A model generated the notes under the pieces. That model was not told the DNA's origin. It did not search any database and worked only from the letters and a program-made list of their open reading frames with translations. Shown here in pieces: positions 33,767 to 42,312 of a stretch of DNA of 64,000 nucleotides. The stretch is from Pseudomonas delhiensis (GTDB lineage Bacteria > Pseudomonadota > Gammaproteobacteria > Pseudomonadales > Pseudomonadaceae), in the NCBI RefSeq assembly GCF_900187975.1, contig NZ_FZPC01000009.1, forward strand, positions 1-64,000, written 5' to 3'. How positions within the stretch are numbered: the stretch's first letter is position 1; the number at the start of each line of letters is the position of its first letter. Made by a program: the position numbers and the translations under genes.

Positions 33767-35249
33767 ACTGCTGAGCAAGGCGGAATACGCCGCCATCGCG
33801 GCCGAACTGCGTTTCCCCACCCGGGCTTTCATCGACGGCAACTTCCGTGACGCCGTCTCCGGCCGCACCTTCGCCACCACCAACCCGGCCACCGGCGAGT
33901 TGCTTGCCAACATCGCCGCCTGCGATGCCGAGGACGTCAACCTGGCCGTGGCCGCCGCGCGCCTGGCCTTCGAGGACGGCCGCTGGAGCAAGCGCTCGCC
34001 GGGCGAGCGCAAGGCGGTGATGCAACGCTTCGCCCAGCTGCTCGAAGACCACGCCCACGAGCTGGCGGTGATGGAGAGCCTGGACAGCGGCAAGCCGGTG
34101 CGCGAATGCCAGAACATCGACGTGCCGGAGACCATCCATACCCTGCGTTGGCACGCCGAGCTGATCGACAAGATCTACGACAGCACCGCGCCGGTGGGCT
34201 CCGGCGCCGTGACCATGGTGGTGCGCGAGCCCATCGGCGTGGTCGGCCTGGTGCTGCCGTGGAACTTCCCGCTGCTGATGCTGGCCTGGAAGATCGGCCC
34301 GTCGCTGGCCGCCGGCTGCTCCATCGTGGTCAAGCCGGCCAAGGAGACCACCCTTACCGCCCTGCGCGTCGCCGAGCTGGCGCACCAGGCCGGCATCCCC
34401 GCCGGCGTGTTCAACGTGGTGCCCGGCGGCGGCAAGGACGCCGGCGAGCCCATCGGCCGCCACCCGGACGTGGCCATGGTCAGCTTCACCGGCTCCACCG
34501 AGACCGGCCGCCTGTTCCTCAAGTACGCCGCGGAATCCAACCTCAAGCGCGTGGTGCTGGAGTGCGGCGGCAAGAACCCGGCGGTGGTGATGAACGACGT
34601 GGAAGACCTCGACCAGGTCGCCCAGCACGTGGTCAACGGCGCCTTCTGGAACATGGGCGAGAACTGCTCGGCCTCCTCGCGCCTGATCGTCCACGCCGAC
34701 ATCAAGGACGCCCTGCTCGAACGCATCGGCGTGCACATGCGCGAGTGGAAACTGGGCGACCCGCTGGACCCGCAAAACCGCCTCGGCGCCCTGGTCAGCA
34801 AGGCCCACTTCGAGAAGGTGCGCTCCTACATCGAGCAGGCCCGCAACGAGCGCCTGGACTTCGTCTACGGCGGCCAGACCCAGGGCGACATCTTCGTCGA
34901 GCCCACCGTGGTCGACGACGTCGACCCGCAGAGCCGGCTGTTCCGCGAGGAAATCTTCGGCCCGGTGCTGTCGGTCACCCCCTTCACCGACATCGACGGC
35001 GCCATCGACCTGGCCAACGACACCGTCTACGGCCTGGCCGCCTCGGCCTACACCGGCAGCCTGCGCAACGCCCTGCGCCTGGCCCGGGAAATCCGCGCGG
35101 GCATCGTCACCGTCAACTGCTTCGGCGAGGGCGACGCCTCGACGCCCTTCGGCGGCTACAAGGAGTCCGGCTTCGGCGGGCGCGACAAGTCGGTCTGGGC
35201 CCACGACCAGTACACCGAGATCAAGACCATCTGGATCGACGCCTCGTGA
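33759..35249 (+). CDS. Aldehyde dehydrogenase, PuuC/KauB-like
   Basis: A 496-residue NAD(P)-dependent aldehyde dehydrogenase. PWNFPLLMLAWK, the cofactor Lys in KPAKETT, the Glu in LECGGKNP and the nucleophile Cys in NMGENCSAS are all present. It is closest in style to the gamma-glutamyl-gamma-aminobutyraldehyde and omega-aminoaldehyde dehydrogenases. Alternatively it oxidises 2-oxoglutarate semialdehyde if the operon follows hydroxyproline chemistry. It is the last gene of the operon, followed by a GC-rich hairpin at 35287-35312. Confidence 0.85.
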   Translation: MAELLSKAEYAAIAAELRFPTRAFIDGNFRDAVSGRTFATTNPATGELLANIAACDAEDVNLAVAAARLAFEDGRWSKRSPGERKAVMQRFAQLLEDHAHELAVMESLDSGKPVRECQNIDVPETIHTLRWHAELIDKIYDSTAPVGSGAVTMVVREPIGVVGLVLPWNFPLLMLAWKIGPSLAAGCSIVVKPAKETTLTALRVAELAHQAGIPAGVFNVVPGGGKDAGEPIGRHPDVAMVSFTGSTETGRLFLKYAAESNLKRVVLECGGKNPAVVMNDVEDLDQVAQHVVNGAFWNMGENCSASSRLIVHADIKDALLERIGVHMREWKLGDPLDPQNRLGALVSKAHFEKVRSYIEQARNERLDFVYGGQTQGDIFVEPTVVDDVDPQSRLFREEIFGPVLSVTPFTDIDGAIDLANDTVYGLAASAYTGSLRNALRLAREIRAGIVTVNCFGEGDASTPFGGYKESGFGGRDKSVWAHDQYTEIKTIWIDAS

Positions 35250-35286
35250 TACCCGCGACACCCCCTTGAACCGACCCGCAGTACAG

Positions 35287-35312
35287 CCCCCAGCGCCGCC
35301 CGGCGCCGGGGG
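35287..35312 (+). terminator. GC-rich hairpin, probable terminator
   Basis: CCCCC-A-GCGCC pairs with GGCGC-C-GGGGG across a 4-base loop with one mismatch. It lies 37 bp after the aldehyde dehydrogenase stop. It is followed by CGTTTG with only a weak T run, so termination efficiency is uncertain. Confidence 0.5.
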
Positions 35313-35641
35313 CGTTTGCCCTGCGGATGGGGCTCGGACGTTTCTCTGGAAATCCGTAGGGCGCATGACTGCTCGCGGTTATCCGCCGTCGGCCGTGCTA
35401 CCGGGGTGTTCGGCGTGGCCGGTGGGGCCAATCGCGGACAGAGTCCGCTCCTACGTCCGTGCTCGACCGTAGGGCGAATAACCGTTCGCGGTTATCCGCC
35501 GTTGGCCGGAACGCCGGTGCCCTACGGGTTGGAAAGAGGCGGCGCAGCCTGCAAGGCAGTTGCTCCTACGGCCAACCGTAGCTGCCTTGCCGGCGAGGAC
35601 GGGAGGCCGGCCCCGGCCTCCCGTCGCCGCTCACGCGGATA
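35313..35641. repeat. Gap with REP-type repeats
   Basis: No gene. Two copies of a Pseudomonas-type palindromic unit are seen at about 35356-35388 and 35469-35500 (GTAGGGCG...GGTTATCCGCC), and a related CGCGGA...TCCGCTCCTAC unit lies between them near 35432-35455. The same units recur at 40.4, 54.4, 58.1 and 61.5 kb. Confidence 0.6.
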
Positions 35642-37054
35642 TCAGGCGCCCTGCTCCACCGCGCCGGAGCGCGCGGCTGCCGCGGCATGCCGGCGGGCGT
35701 TGATGTTGCCGACCAGCAGGATGACCACCGCCAGCGCCAGCGTGGAAGTCACCTCCAGGCGGTGTTCCGGCATCACGAACATCACCCCCAGGGCGAACAC
35801 GATGAAGCCGATGACCGCCCAGGTCAGCCAGGGGAACAGCCACATCCTGAAGGCGATCTCGGCGTTGCGCTTTTGCAGCAGCGAGCGCATGCGCAACTGG
35901 GAGAAGGCGATGACCAGGTACACCAGCAGGGCGATGGAGCCGGAGCTGGCCAGCAGGAAGGCGAACACCTGGGCCGGGGCGAAGAAGTTCACCGCCGTGG
36001 TCAGCATGCCGATGAAGGTGCTGGCGATGACCGCCGCCCGCGGCACGCCGGCCGCCGAAGTGCGGCGGAGGAAGGCCGGCGCATCGGAACGCTTGGCCAG
36101 GGAGAAGATCATCCGCGAGGAAATGTAGATCGACGAGTTCAGGCAACTGGCCACCGCCACCAGCACCACCATGTCCACCAGGAACTTCGCGTAGGGGATG
36201 TGCATCACCTCCAGCGCGCGCTGGTAGGAGCCCTGCACCGGCAGCAGCGGGTCGTTCCAGGGCACCACCGAGATGATCACGAAGATCGACAACAGGTAGA
36301 ACACGCAGATGCGCCAGATCACCGAGCGGGTGGCCTTGGCGATGTTCCGCGCCGGGTCGCTGGACTCGGAGGCGGCGATGGTCACCGCCTCGGTGCCGAG
36401 GAAGCTGAACATGGTGGTCAGCAGCGCGCCGATGATCGCCGTCCAGCCATTGGGCATGAAGCCGCCGTTGCTCGCCATCAGCTGCGCCAGCCCGCTCACC
36501 TCGCGGCCGGGCAGGCCGCCGGCCAGGGCCGCGCAGCCCAGGGCGATGAACAGCACGATGGCGATCACCTTGAGCATGGCGAACCAGAACTCGAATTCGC
36601 CGTACTTGGCCACGCTGAACAGGTTGGTGGTGGTCAGCAGCACGGTCATCGCCAGGGCGAAGAACCAGGCCTCGACCTGCGGGAACCAGTTGTTCAGCAC
36701 CACGCCGGCGGCGATCGCCTCGATGGGGATCACCAGCACCCAGAACCACCAGTACAGCCAGCCGATGGTGAAGCCGGCCCAGCGGCCGATGGCCTGGTCG
36801 GCATAGGTGGAGAAGGAGCCGGTGTCGGGGCTGGCCACCGCCATCTCGCCCAGCATGCGCATCACCAGCACCACCAGGGTGCCTGCCAGCACGTAGGCCA
36901 GGATCGCCGCCGGCCCGGCAGCGGCGATCGCATGCCCCGAGCCGACGAACAGCCCTGCGCCAATCACCCCGGCGATCGAGAGCATGGTGACGTGCCTCGG
37001 CTTGAAGCCTTGCGCGAGTTCGCCATTACGGATTTGCGTTCTTGTCGTTGTCAT
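35642..37054 (-). CDS. Amino acid permease, GabP/AnsP-like (APC superfamily)
   Basis: A 470-residue APC-superfamily permease with about 12 membrane helices. The entry motif LSIAGVIGAGLFVGSG is in TM1, and FLGTEAVTIAASESSDPARNI, the family signature, follows TM6. This group imports GABA and other small zwitterionic amino acids with protons. It is transcribed convergently with the oxidase operon and divergently from the SDR-EutH pair. The imported compound could feed the oxidase and aldehyde dehydrogenase route; this is inference. Confidence 0.85.
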   Translation of the reverse strand: MTTTRTQIRNGELAQGFKPRHVTMLSIAGVIGAGLFVGSGHAIAAAGPAAILAYVLAGTLVVLVMRMLGEMAVASPDTGSFSTYADQAIGRWAGFTIGWLYWWFWVLVIPIEAIAAGVVLNNWFPQVEAWFFALAMTVLLTTTNLFSVAKYGEFEFWFAMLKVIAIVLFIALGCAALAGGLPGREVSGLAQLMASNGGFMPNGWTAIIGALLTTMFSFLGTEAVTIAASESSDPARNIAKATRSVIWRICVFYLLSIFVIISVVPWNDPLLPVQGSYQRALEVMHIPYAKFLVDMVVLVAVASCLNSSIYISSRMIFSLAKRSDAPAFLRRTSAAGVPRAAVIASTFIGMLTTAVNFFAPAQVFAFLLASSGSIALLVYLVIAFSQLRMRSLLQKRNAEIAFRMWLFPWLTWAVIGFIVFALGVMFVMPEHRLEVTSTLALAVVILLVGNINARRHAAAAARSGAVEQGA

Positions 37055-37376
37055 CCTGAGGCCTCTTTGGTCTTGTTATATCCATGTGCAAGACCGGCCG
37101 CCGGGGCCGCATTGCACGAACCCAAGCTAGTTCACGTTCGCAGCCGTGCAGTTGTTCAAACACGCCACTTCCTTGACCAGTCCCGACATGGACGGCCGCA
37201 GCGAAGCGTCGCCACCCTCCCCGCGCCCTGCCCCGCGCTCTGGAAAAACCTTTTATCTCTTTTAAAACAAATACATAGCCACGCGTATATCCACCGGCAT
37301 ATGGACACCCCCCAGGGCCTGTCCCTAGCGTGGAACCCCACGGCAATCCCACACCAACGACAAGCAGGAGAAACCC
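37055..37376. promoter_or_regulatory. Divergent control region of permease and SDR-EutH
   Basis: A 322-bp gene-free region between divergent genes, with an AT-rich centre near 37250-37300. It must hold both promoters, but no clear -35/-10 pair or operator was identified by eye. Confidence 0.4.
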
Positions 37377-38141
37377 ATGGGACGACTGAACGGCAAAGTG
37401 GCGCTGATCACCGGTGGCGCGGGCGGCTGCGGCCTGGCCGCTTCCGAACTCTTCGCCCGCGAGGGCGCCAAGGTCGCCCTGCTCGACCTGCCGCGCAGCG
37501 ACGGCAAGGCCGTGGCCGAGCGGATCAACGCGGCCGGCGGCACGGCGCTGTTCGTGCCCGCCGACGTCTCCGTCGCCGAGCAGGTCGAGCGCGCAGTGGC
37601 GCAGGTGGAGGAACGCTTCGGCGCCATCACCGTGCTGATGAACCACGCCGGCACCCTCCACGTCGGCCCCTTCCTGGACACCCGGGAGAGCGACTGGGAC
37701 CGGCTGATGAACATCAACGTCAAGAGCATGTTCCTGGTGACCCGCGCGGTGCTGCCGAAGATGATCGAGGCCGGCGGCGGCAGCATCATCTGCACCTCGT
37801 CCATCTCCGGCGTGGTCGGCACCCCCATGGAGGTCCTGTACTGCACCACCAAGGGCGCCTGCCACATGTTCGCCCGGGCGATCTCGGTGGAGTTCCGCGA
37901 CCGCAACATCCGCAGCAACGCCATCTGCCCCGGCTTCATCGGCACCGCCCACGGGCGGCGCGAGCTGGACCTGCTGCGCGAGTTCGGCACCGAGGTCTCC
38001 GACGAGGCGCTGCAGGCCATGCAGGGGCGCCTGTGCGACCCCCGCGAGGTAGCCTCGGCGGCGCTGTTCCTGGCCAGCGACGACGCCAGCTTCGTCAACG
38101 GCGCCCACCTGTTCGTCGACAACGCCTACACCGCGGCCTGA
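37377..38141 (+). CDS. SDR-family oxidoreductase
   Basis: A 254-residue classical SDR. TGGAGGCG is the cofactor motif, NHAG replaces NNAG, the catalytic Ser lies in TSSISG and YCTTK carries Tyr and Lys. The C-terminus reads LFVDNAYTAA instead of a DGG turn. It is followed by the EutH-type transporter 99 bp downstream, so an alcohol or amino-alcohol dehydrogenase acting on the imported compound is the likely reading. It is the fifth SDR in the window. Confidence 0.8.
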   Translation: MGRLNGKVALITGGAGGCGLAASELFAREGAKVALLDLPRSDGKAVAERINAAGGTALFVPADVSVAEQVERAVAQVEERFGAITVLMNHAGTLHVGPFLDTRESDWDRLMNINVKSMFLVTRAVLPKMIEAGGGSIICTSSISGVVGTPMEVLYCTTKGACHMFARAISVEFRDRNIRSNAICPGFIGTAHGRRELDLLREFGTEVSDEALQAMQGRLCDPREVASAALFLASDDASFVNGAHLFVDNAYTAA

Positions 38142-38240
38142 CCGCCCCGAGCCCGGGCGCGCGCAACTCCAACGACACCCGGCTCGCGAACACTTAGCTC
38201 TGCCAATAGACAATAAACCTACAAGAGACAGAGGCAGCTA

Positions 38241-39473
38241 ATGGAAAACATCGGCACGTACGTCATCTACATCATCATGGCTTGCGCCGTGGTCGGGGCC
38301 ATCGCCTCCCTGCTCGACGCCGAGTCGGAACTGGGCAAGGAATTCAACGCCGGCATCCACAGCATCGGCCCGATCTTCATCCCCGTCGCCGGCATCATGG
38401 CCGCGATCCCCTTCATCTCCAGCTTCATCAGCCACTACGTGGGCCCGCTGTTCACCGCGCTGGGCGCGGACCCGGGCATCGCCGGGGCGATCTTCATCGC
38501 CTCGGACCTGGGCGGCTACCAGCTGGCGCAGGCCCTGGCCCACGACCCGGAAGGCTGGATACTCGGGCTGATCACCGGCTTCCAGTCCGGCTCGACCATC
38601 ATCTTCGTCATCCCGGTGGGCCTGGCCATGCTCGCCAAGGCCGACCACAAGTACATGGCCCTGGGCATCATGGCCGGGCTGCTGAGCATCCCCATCAGCA
38701 TCGTGTTCATCGCCATGGGCATGCAGTTGCTCGGCCTGGGCGTGCGCCCGGACATCGCCACCAGCGGCGCCGCCACCCTGCAGCTGCACTTCGACCTGGC
38801 GATGCTGCTGCGCAACCTGCTGCCGCAGATCCTCTTCTGCATCGCCCTGGCCGCCGCGCTGCGCTACGTGCCGGGGCTGATGGTGCGGCTGTTCCTCAGG
38901 CTGGGCAGCATCATGTACGCGGCGGTCACGCTGATCCTGGTGGCGTCCATCGTCGAGTACTTCACCGGCTTCTTCAGCGCCAACTTCGGCAGCTGGGGCT
39001 TCGCCCCCATCATCGCCGACAAGCAGGACCAGTTCCGCGCGCTGGAGATCGCCGGCTACGTGGGCATCATGCTCTGCGGCGCCTTCCCGATGGTCTACCT
39101 GATCAAGCGCTTCCTCTCCCGCCCCATCGAGCACGTGGCCTCGCGCCTGGGCCTGTCGCCGGTGGGCGCGGCGGGCATCCTCGCCGCCTCGGCGAACATC
39201 CTCGCGATGTTCCGCCTGGTGGCCGACATGCCGCCCAAGGACAAGGTCCTGGTCATCGCCTTCGCGGTCAGCGCGGCCTTCACCTTCGGCGACCACCTGG
39301 CCTACTCGGCGAACTTCCAGCCGAGCTTGATCCTGCCGCTGATCGTTGGAAAACTCGCAGGTGGCCTGGTCGGCATGCTCCTGGCCTACTGGCTGGCGGT
39401 GCCCAAGGCGCAGCAGCTGGGCAGCCAGGAAGCACCGCAGGACGCCCTGCGCGCCTCGGCCGGGCTGTCCTGA
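38241..39473 (+). CDS. eutH: Ethanolamine transporter EutH-like
   Basis: A 410-residue polytopic protein of the EutH family (PF04346), with about ten hydrophobic segments. Characteristic stretches are IASDLGGYQLAQALAHDP, GFQSGSTIIFVIPVGLAML and FTFGDHLAYSANFQP. In enteric bacteria EutH passes ethanolamine across the inner membrane. No ethanolamine ammonia-lyase or microcompartment gene is nearby, so here it may import an amino-alcohol for the adjacent SDR. It is followed by a strong hairpin and a LuxR-type regulator. Confidence 0.85.
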   Translation: MENIGTYVIYIIMACAVVGAIASLLDAESELGKEFNAGIHSIGPIFIPVAGIMAAIPFISSFISHYVGPLFTALGADPGIAGAIFIASDLGGYQLAQALAHDPEGWILGLITGFQSGSTIIFVIPVGLAMLAKADHKYMALGIMAGLLSIPISIVFIAMGMQLLGLGVRPDIATSGAATLQLHFDLAMLLRNLLPQILFCIALAAALRYVPGLMVRLFLRLGSIMYAAVTLILVASIVEYFTGFFSANFGSWGFAPIIADKQDQFRALEIAGYVGIMLCGAFPMVYLIKRFLSRPIEHVASRLGLSPVGAAGILAASANILAMFRLVADMPPKDKVLVIAFAVSAAFTFGDHLAYSANFQPSLILPLIVGKLAGGLVGMLLAYWLAVPKAQQLGSQEAPQDALRASAGLS

Positions 39474-39482
39474 GGCACCCGC

Positions 39483-39508
39483 GCAGGGGCGCCCCGCGGC
39501 GCCCCTGC
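39483..39508 (+). terminator. Perfect 11-bp stem hairpin after eutH-like gene
   Basis: GCAGGGGCGCC pairs perfectly with GGCGCCCCTGC around a CCGC loop, 10 bp after the EutH-type stop. There is no T run, so it may act as a transcript-stabilising or attenuating hairpin rather than a classical terminator. Confidence 0.5.
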
Positions 39509-39580
39509 CAGGCCCTGGCGCCCGCCGCCCGCAACCCGGGCGGCGCGGCAATACCGGCTCACCACAGGCAACACGGCGCC

Positions 39581-40402
39581 ATGACGCAGCCCTCCATGAA
39601 CAGCCAGGACGCGAACAAGCTGGCGGACGCGATAGCCGCCGTCGGCACCGAAAAGCTGGGGCATGCCCTCTGCTCGCTGCTGAGCGGCGACATCGGCTTC
39701 GACATGAGCTGCGCCTACCTCTTCCGCTTCGACCGCAACGCGCAGCTGCTGCACGACGGCTACAACGGCCAGGTGTCGGCGAAGACGCTGGAAGCCTACG
39801 CCCGCGGCGGCTACCTGCTCGACCCCTTCTACGTGGCCAGCATGAACCGCCACCCGGCCGGCCTGTGGCGCATGAGCGACCTGGCGCCGGACAGCTTCTT
39901 CTCCTCCGGCTTCGCCATCTCCCGCGACCTGCACCCCTGCGTGTCCTCCACCCACGGCACCCTGGTCGAGGAAATCGGCTACATCATCCACCTGCAGCCG
40001 CGCACGGCCATCGTCTTCTCGCTGATGAAGGCCCAGGACCACGGTCCTTTCGACCCCGCGGAAATCCAGCGGCTCGAAACCCTCTCGCCGGTCATCGGCT
40101 CGCTCTGGGAACTGCACTGGCGCAACGCCCCGAAGAGCGCCGACGCCATCGCCGACAACCCCGAAAGCGAACTGGAAAGCGCCTTCGTCGACATCCTCCA
40201 GGGCCAGCTGACCGACGCCCAGCGCTACATCGCCAAGCTCCTCCTGCAGGGCCACAGCAACGCCTCCATCGCCCGCCTGCTGGGCATCTCCGAAGGCACC
40301 GTGAAGGTCCACAAGCACAACATCTACCAGCGCCTGGAAATCTCCAGCAACTCCGACCTGTTCCGGTTGTTCATCGGCTACATCGCGCAATCGGCGAGGT
40401 AG
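39581..40402 (+). CDS. LuxR-type transcriptional regulator
   Basis: A 273-residue regulator. The N-terminal 200 residues form an unassigned sensor region with GYLLDPFY and THGTLVEEIGYIIHL segments. The C-terminal LuxR helix-turn-helix (about 205-265) reads LTDAQRYIAKLLLQGHSN, IARLLGISEGTVKVHKHNIY. No phosphoacceptor receiver domain is seen. It lies about 107 bp after the EutH-type gene on the same strand and is probably the local regulator of the SDR-EutH unit. The ligand is unknown. Confidence 0.8.
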   Translation: MTQPSMNSQDANKLADAIAAVGTEKLGHALCSLLSGDIGFDMSCAYLFRFDRNAQLLHDGYNGQVSAKTLEAYARGGYLLDPFYVASMNRHPAGLWRMSDLAPDSFFSSGFAISRDLHPCVSSTHGTLVEEIGYIIHLQPRTAIVFSLMKAQDHGPFDPAEIQRLETLSPVIGSLWELHWRNAPKSADAIADNPESELESAFVDILQGQLTDAQRYIAKLLLQGHSNASIARLLGISEGTVKVHKHNIYQRLEISSNSDLFRLFIGYIAQSAR

Positions 40403-40488
40403 GTAGTGCTCACCCTGCCGGTGGGGAAGGCGCCCGGCCCCGTAGGGCGCATGACGCCTACGGCGTTATCCGCCATCGTCCGCGGGCT

Positions 40489-40914
40489 TCAGGCGTAGTC
40501 GATGATGCCAAGCTGCTTCGCCATGAACAGTTCGTTCCGCTCGACGATTTCCTCGACAACCTTCCCCTGTGCGTCGAAGCGGAAGTACGTCAGGGCCGTC
40601 CAGGCCACGTCCTTGCCTTCAACATCGTAACCATGCCATGTGTTGGAGCCGGTAGCGTTATGCGTCAAGGCGACAACGACGACATCCTCCGTGACGACCT
40701 CCTTGGAAAATCTGGTCGTTATCGTCTCGTAGCGGTCGAGAACATTTTCGCTCAAGGCTTGCTTGAAGTTCTCCAGGCCACGAATCGGAGCGTCGCAATC
40801 AGGCCGATGTACAACGACATCAGCGGCAAAGTAATCAGCGACCCTCTCCACGTCTTTCCCATCGACACAATATTTGAAGTAGTTCTTTACGGCTTCCAGA
40901 TTCTTGATACTCAT
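40489..40914 (-). CDS. SnoaL-like / nuclear transport factor 2 fold protein
   Basis: A 141-residue SnoaL-like protein. The order of elements, AVKNYFKYCVDGKDVERVADYFAAD, VVHRPDCDAPIRGLENFK and WTALTYFRFDAQGKVVEEIVE, is typical of the NTF2-like alpha+beta cone. Such proteins are cyclases, isomerases or simply ligand binders, so no reaction is assigned. Base composition is visibly less GC-rich than the catabolic genes. It is divergent from a LysR gene, suggesting regulation by it. Confidence 0.75.
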   Translation of the reverse strand: MSIKNLEAVKNYFKYCVDGKDVERVADYFAADVVVHRPDCDAPIRGLENFKQALSENVLDRYETITTRFSKEVVTEDVVVVALTHNATGSNTWHGYDVEGKDVAWTALTYFRFDAQGKVVEEIVERNELFMAKQLGIIDYA

Positions 40915-41134
40915 GCAGTATTACCTCCGTATTCCAGAAATAGAAAAGACAGCCGCAACCACGCATGCATGCAGCCTTGAAGTGCTGAAGACATGCATTG
41001 CCTGCAGTACTTTGATTTCCACGCGGTTAATTCACCCGGGCAAGCGCCAGTGCGGCCGGCACATTCTAAAAGTGCATTTTGATATTCGTAAATACATATT
41101 ATAGTTAACGTGATATCGGCTTCAGGAATACCAC

Positions 41135-42100
41135 ATGACACTGGAAAGGCTGGAAAGATGGGCAACGGTCAGGCACTTCCGCCTGGCGATCGCGCTCTTC
41201 GAATACGGGAGCGTCTTGCACGCCGCGCGCTCGCTCAACCTCTCCCAGCCAACGGCGAGCAAGCTGCTGCAGGACCTCGAGGAAGCGGTGGGCTCCCAGC
41301 TCTACGTACGCAACCGCAGGGGCGTTACGCCCACCGACCTGGGCCGCGCGTTCGTGGAACGCAGCCGGATGGTCCTGGCGCAGTTGGACCATGTTTCCCA
41401 GGCGATCGAGGCCCTGGGAAAAGGGCATGCAGGACGTGTCGCGATAGGAAGCGTGTTGACCGGGTCGAGCTACCTGGTGCCGGCAGCCATCGCGCGGCTT
41501 TGGGCAAGCCGCCCGAGCGTGCGCCTCAAGATCGTCGAGGGGGTCAGCGGCGAACTCATTCCCCGGCTGATATCGGGTGAACTGGACTTCCTGGTTGGCA
41601 GGCTTTCCGATGTCAGTTCAAGTGCCGTCGTTGCCCAGGAGGCACTGTTCAGCGAGAACGCCATTATCGTTGCGCGGCGTAGCCACCCGCTCGCCCGGCA
41701 ATCGAATGTCGAACTCGGGGAACTCGCTCGCGCAGCATGGATTCTCCCACCCCTGGAAACTACCCTGCGAAAGCAATTCGACAACATCTTCTACCAGGAA
41801 AATATCGAGCCACCCCACGCGACCATAGAGACGACGTCCTTCTTCAACATACTCTGGCTGTTGAAGCAGACCGACCTGCTCGGCATTCTCCCGCAGTCGG
41901 TGGCCTTCGACCCGGCGCACAGCAAGGACCTCGTTCGCCTCCCCGCCCTCGAGCCCCTGGTCCTGGAGCAGATTGGCATTTCACGCCTGGCGGGCACCGC
42001 CCTGTCGCCTGCCGCGTCGGCCCTGGTGGAGGCACTGCGGGAAGTGATGCGCAACACCTCGAAACCCCGAACCGATCCTTCCCCGGAGCAGCAGCCTTGA
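41135..42100 (+). CDS. LysR-family regulator
   Basis: A 321-residue LysR regulator with helix-turn-helix in about 12-70 (FRLAIALFEYGSVLHAARSL, LSQPTASKLLQDLEE) and an effector domain with GRLSDVSSSAVVAQEALFSE. The opening resembles the GbpR/CbbR-like group acting on sugar or aromatic genes. It is divergent from the SnoaL-like gene, with an AT-rich 220-bp region between, and upstream of the nitronate-monooxygenase-like gene. The codon use is less GC-biased than in the 8-40 kb block. Confidence 0.85.
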   Translation: MTLERLERWATVRHFRLAIALFEYGSVLHAARSLNLSQPTASKLLQDLEEAVGSQLYVRNRRGVTPTDLGRAFVERSRMVLAQLDHVSQAIEALGKGHAGRVAIGSVLTGSSYLVPAAIARLWASRPSVRLKIVEGVSGELIPRLISGELDFLVGRLSDVSSSAVVAQEALFSENAIIVARRSHPLARQSNVELGELARAAWILPPLETTLRKQFDNIFYQENIEPPHATIETTSFFNILWLLKQTDLLGILPQSVAFDPAHSKDLVRLPALEPLVLEQIGISRLAGTALSPAASALVEALREVMRNTSKPRTDPSPEQQP

Positions 42101-42198
42101 TCAAGACGGGTACCTGACGGGCTGGATCCAGGCCATGGAGGATGTGCGAGGCGTGTCTTGCGCATCCTTGATCTGGGGCGATTGGCGTCGCGGGGCAC

Positions 42199-42228
42199 TT
42201 TACTACTGAACAGTTGTTCAGTTATAAG
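42199..42228 (+). promoter_or_regulatory. Promoter with palindromic operator filling the spacer
   Basis: A plus-strand -35 TTTACT (42199-42204) and -10 TATAAG (42223-42228) are separated by exactly 18 bp. That 18-bp spacer is an inverted repeat: ACTGAACA (42205-42212), GT, TGTTCAGT (42215-42222). The pattern TGAACA-N2-TGTTCA is typical of TetR-family operators. The downstream gene starts 85 bp further on. Confidence 0.65.
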
Positions 42229-42312
42229 TTCGCAACCTTCCGGCTCTGCGCGGCACCACCCTGCGGGGTCGATTTCCTTTGCCCGGCTCGGCTTGCCCGC
42301 CCTGTGTCGTGA

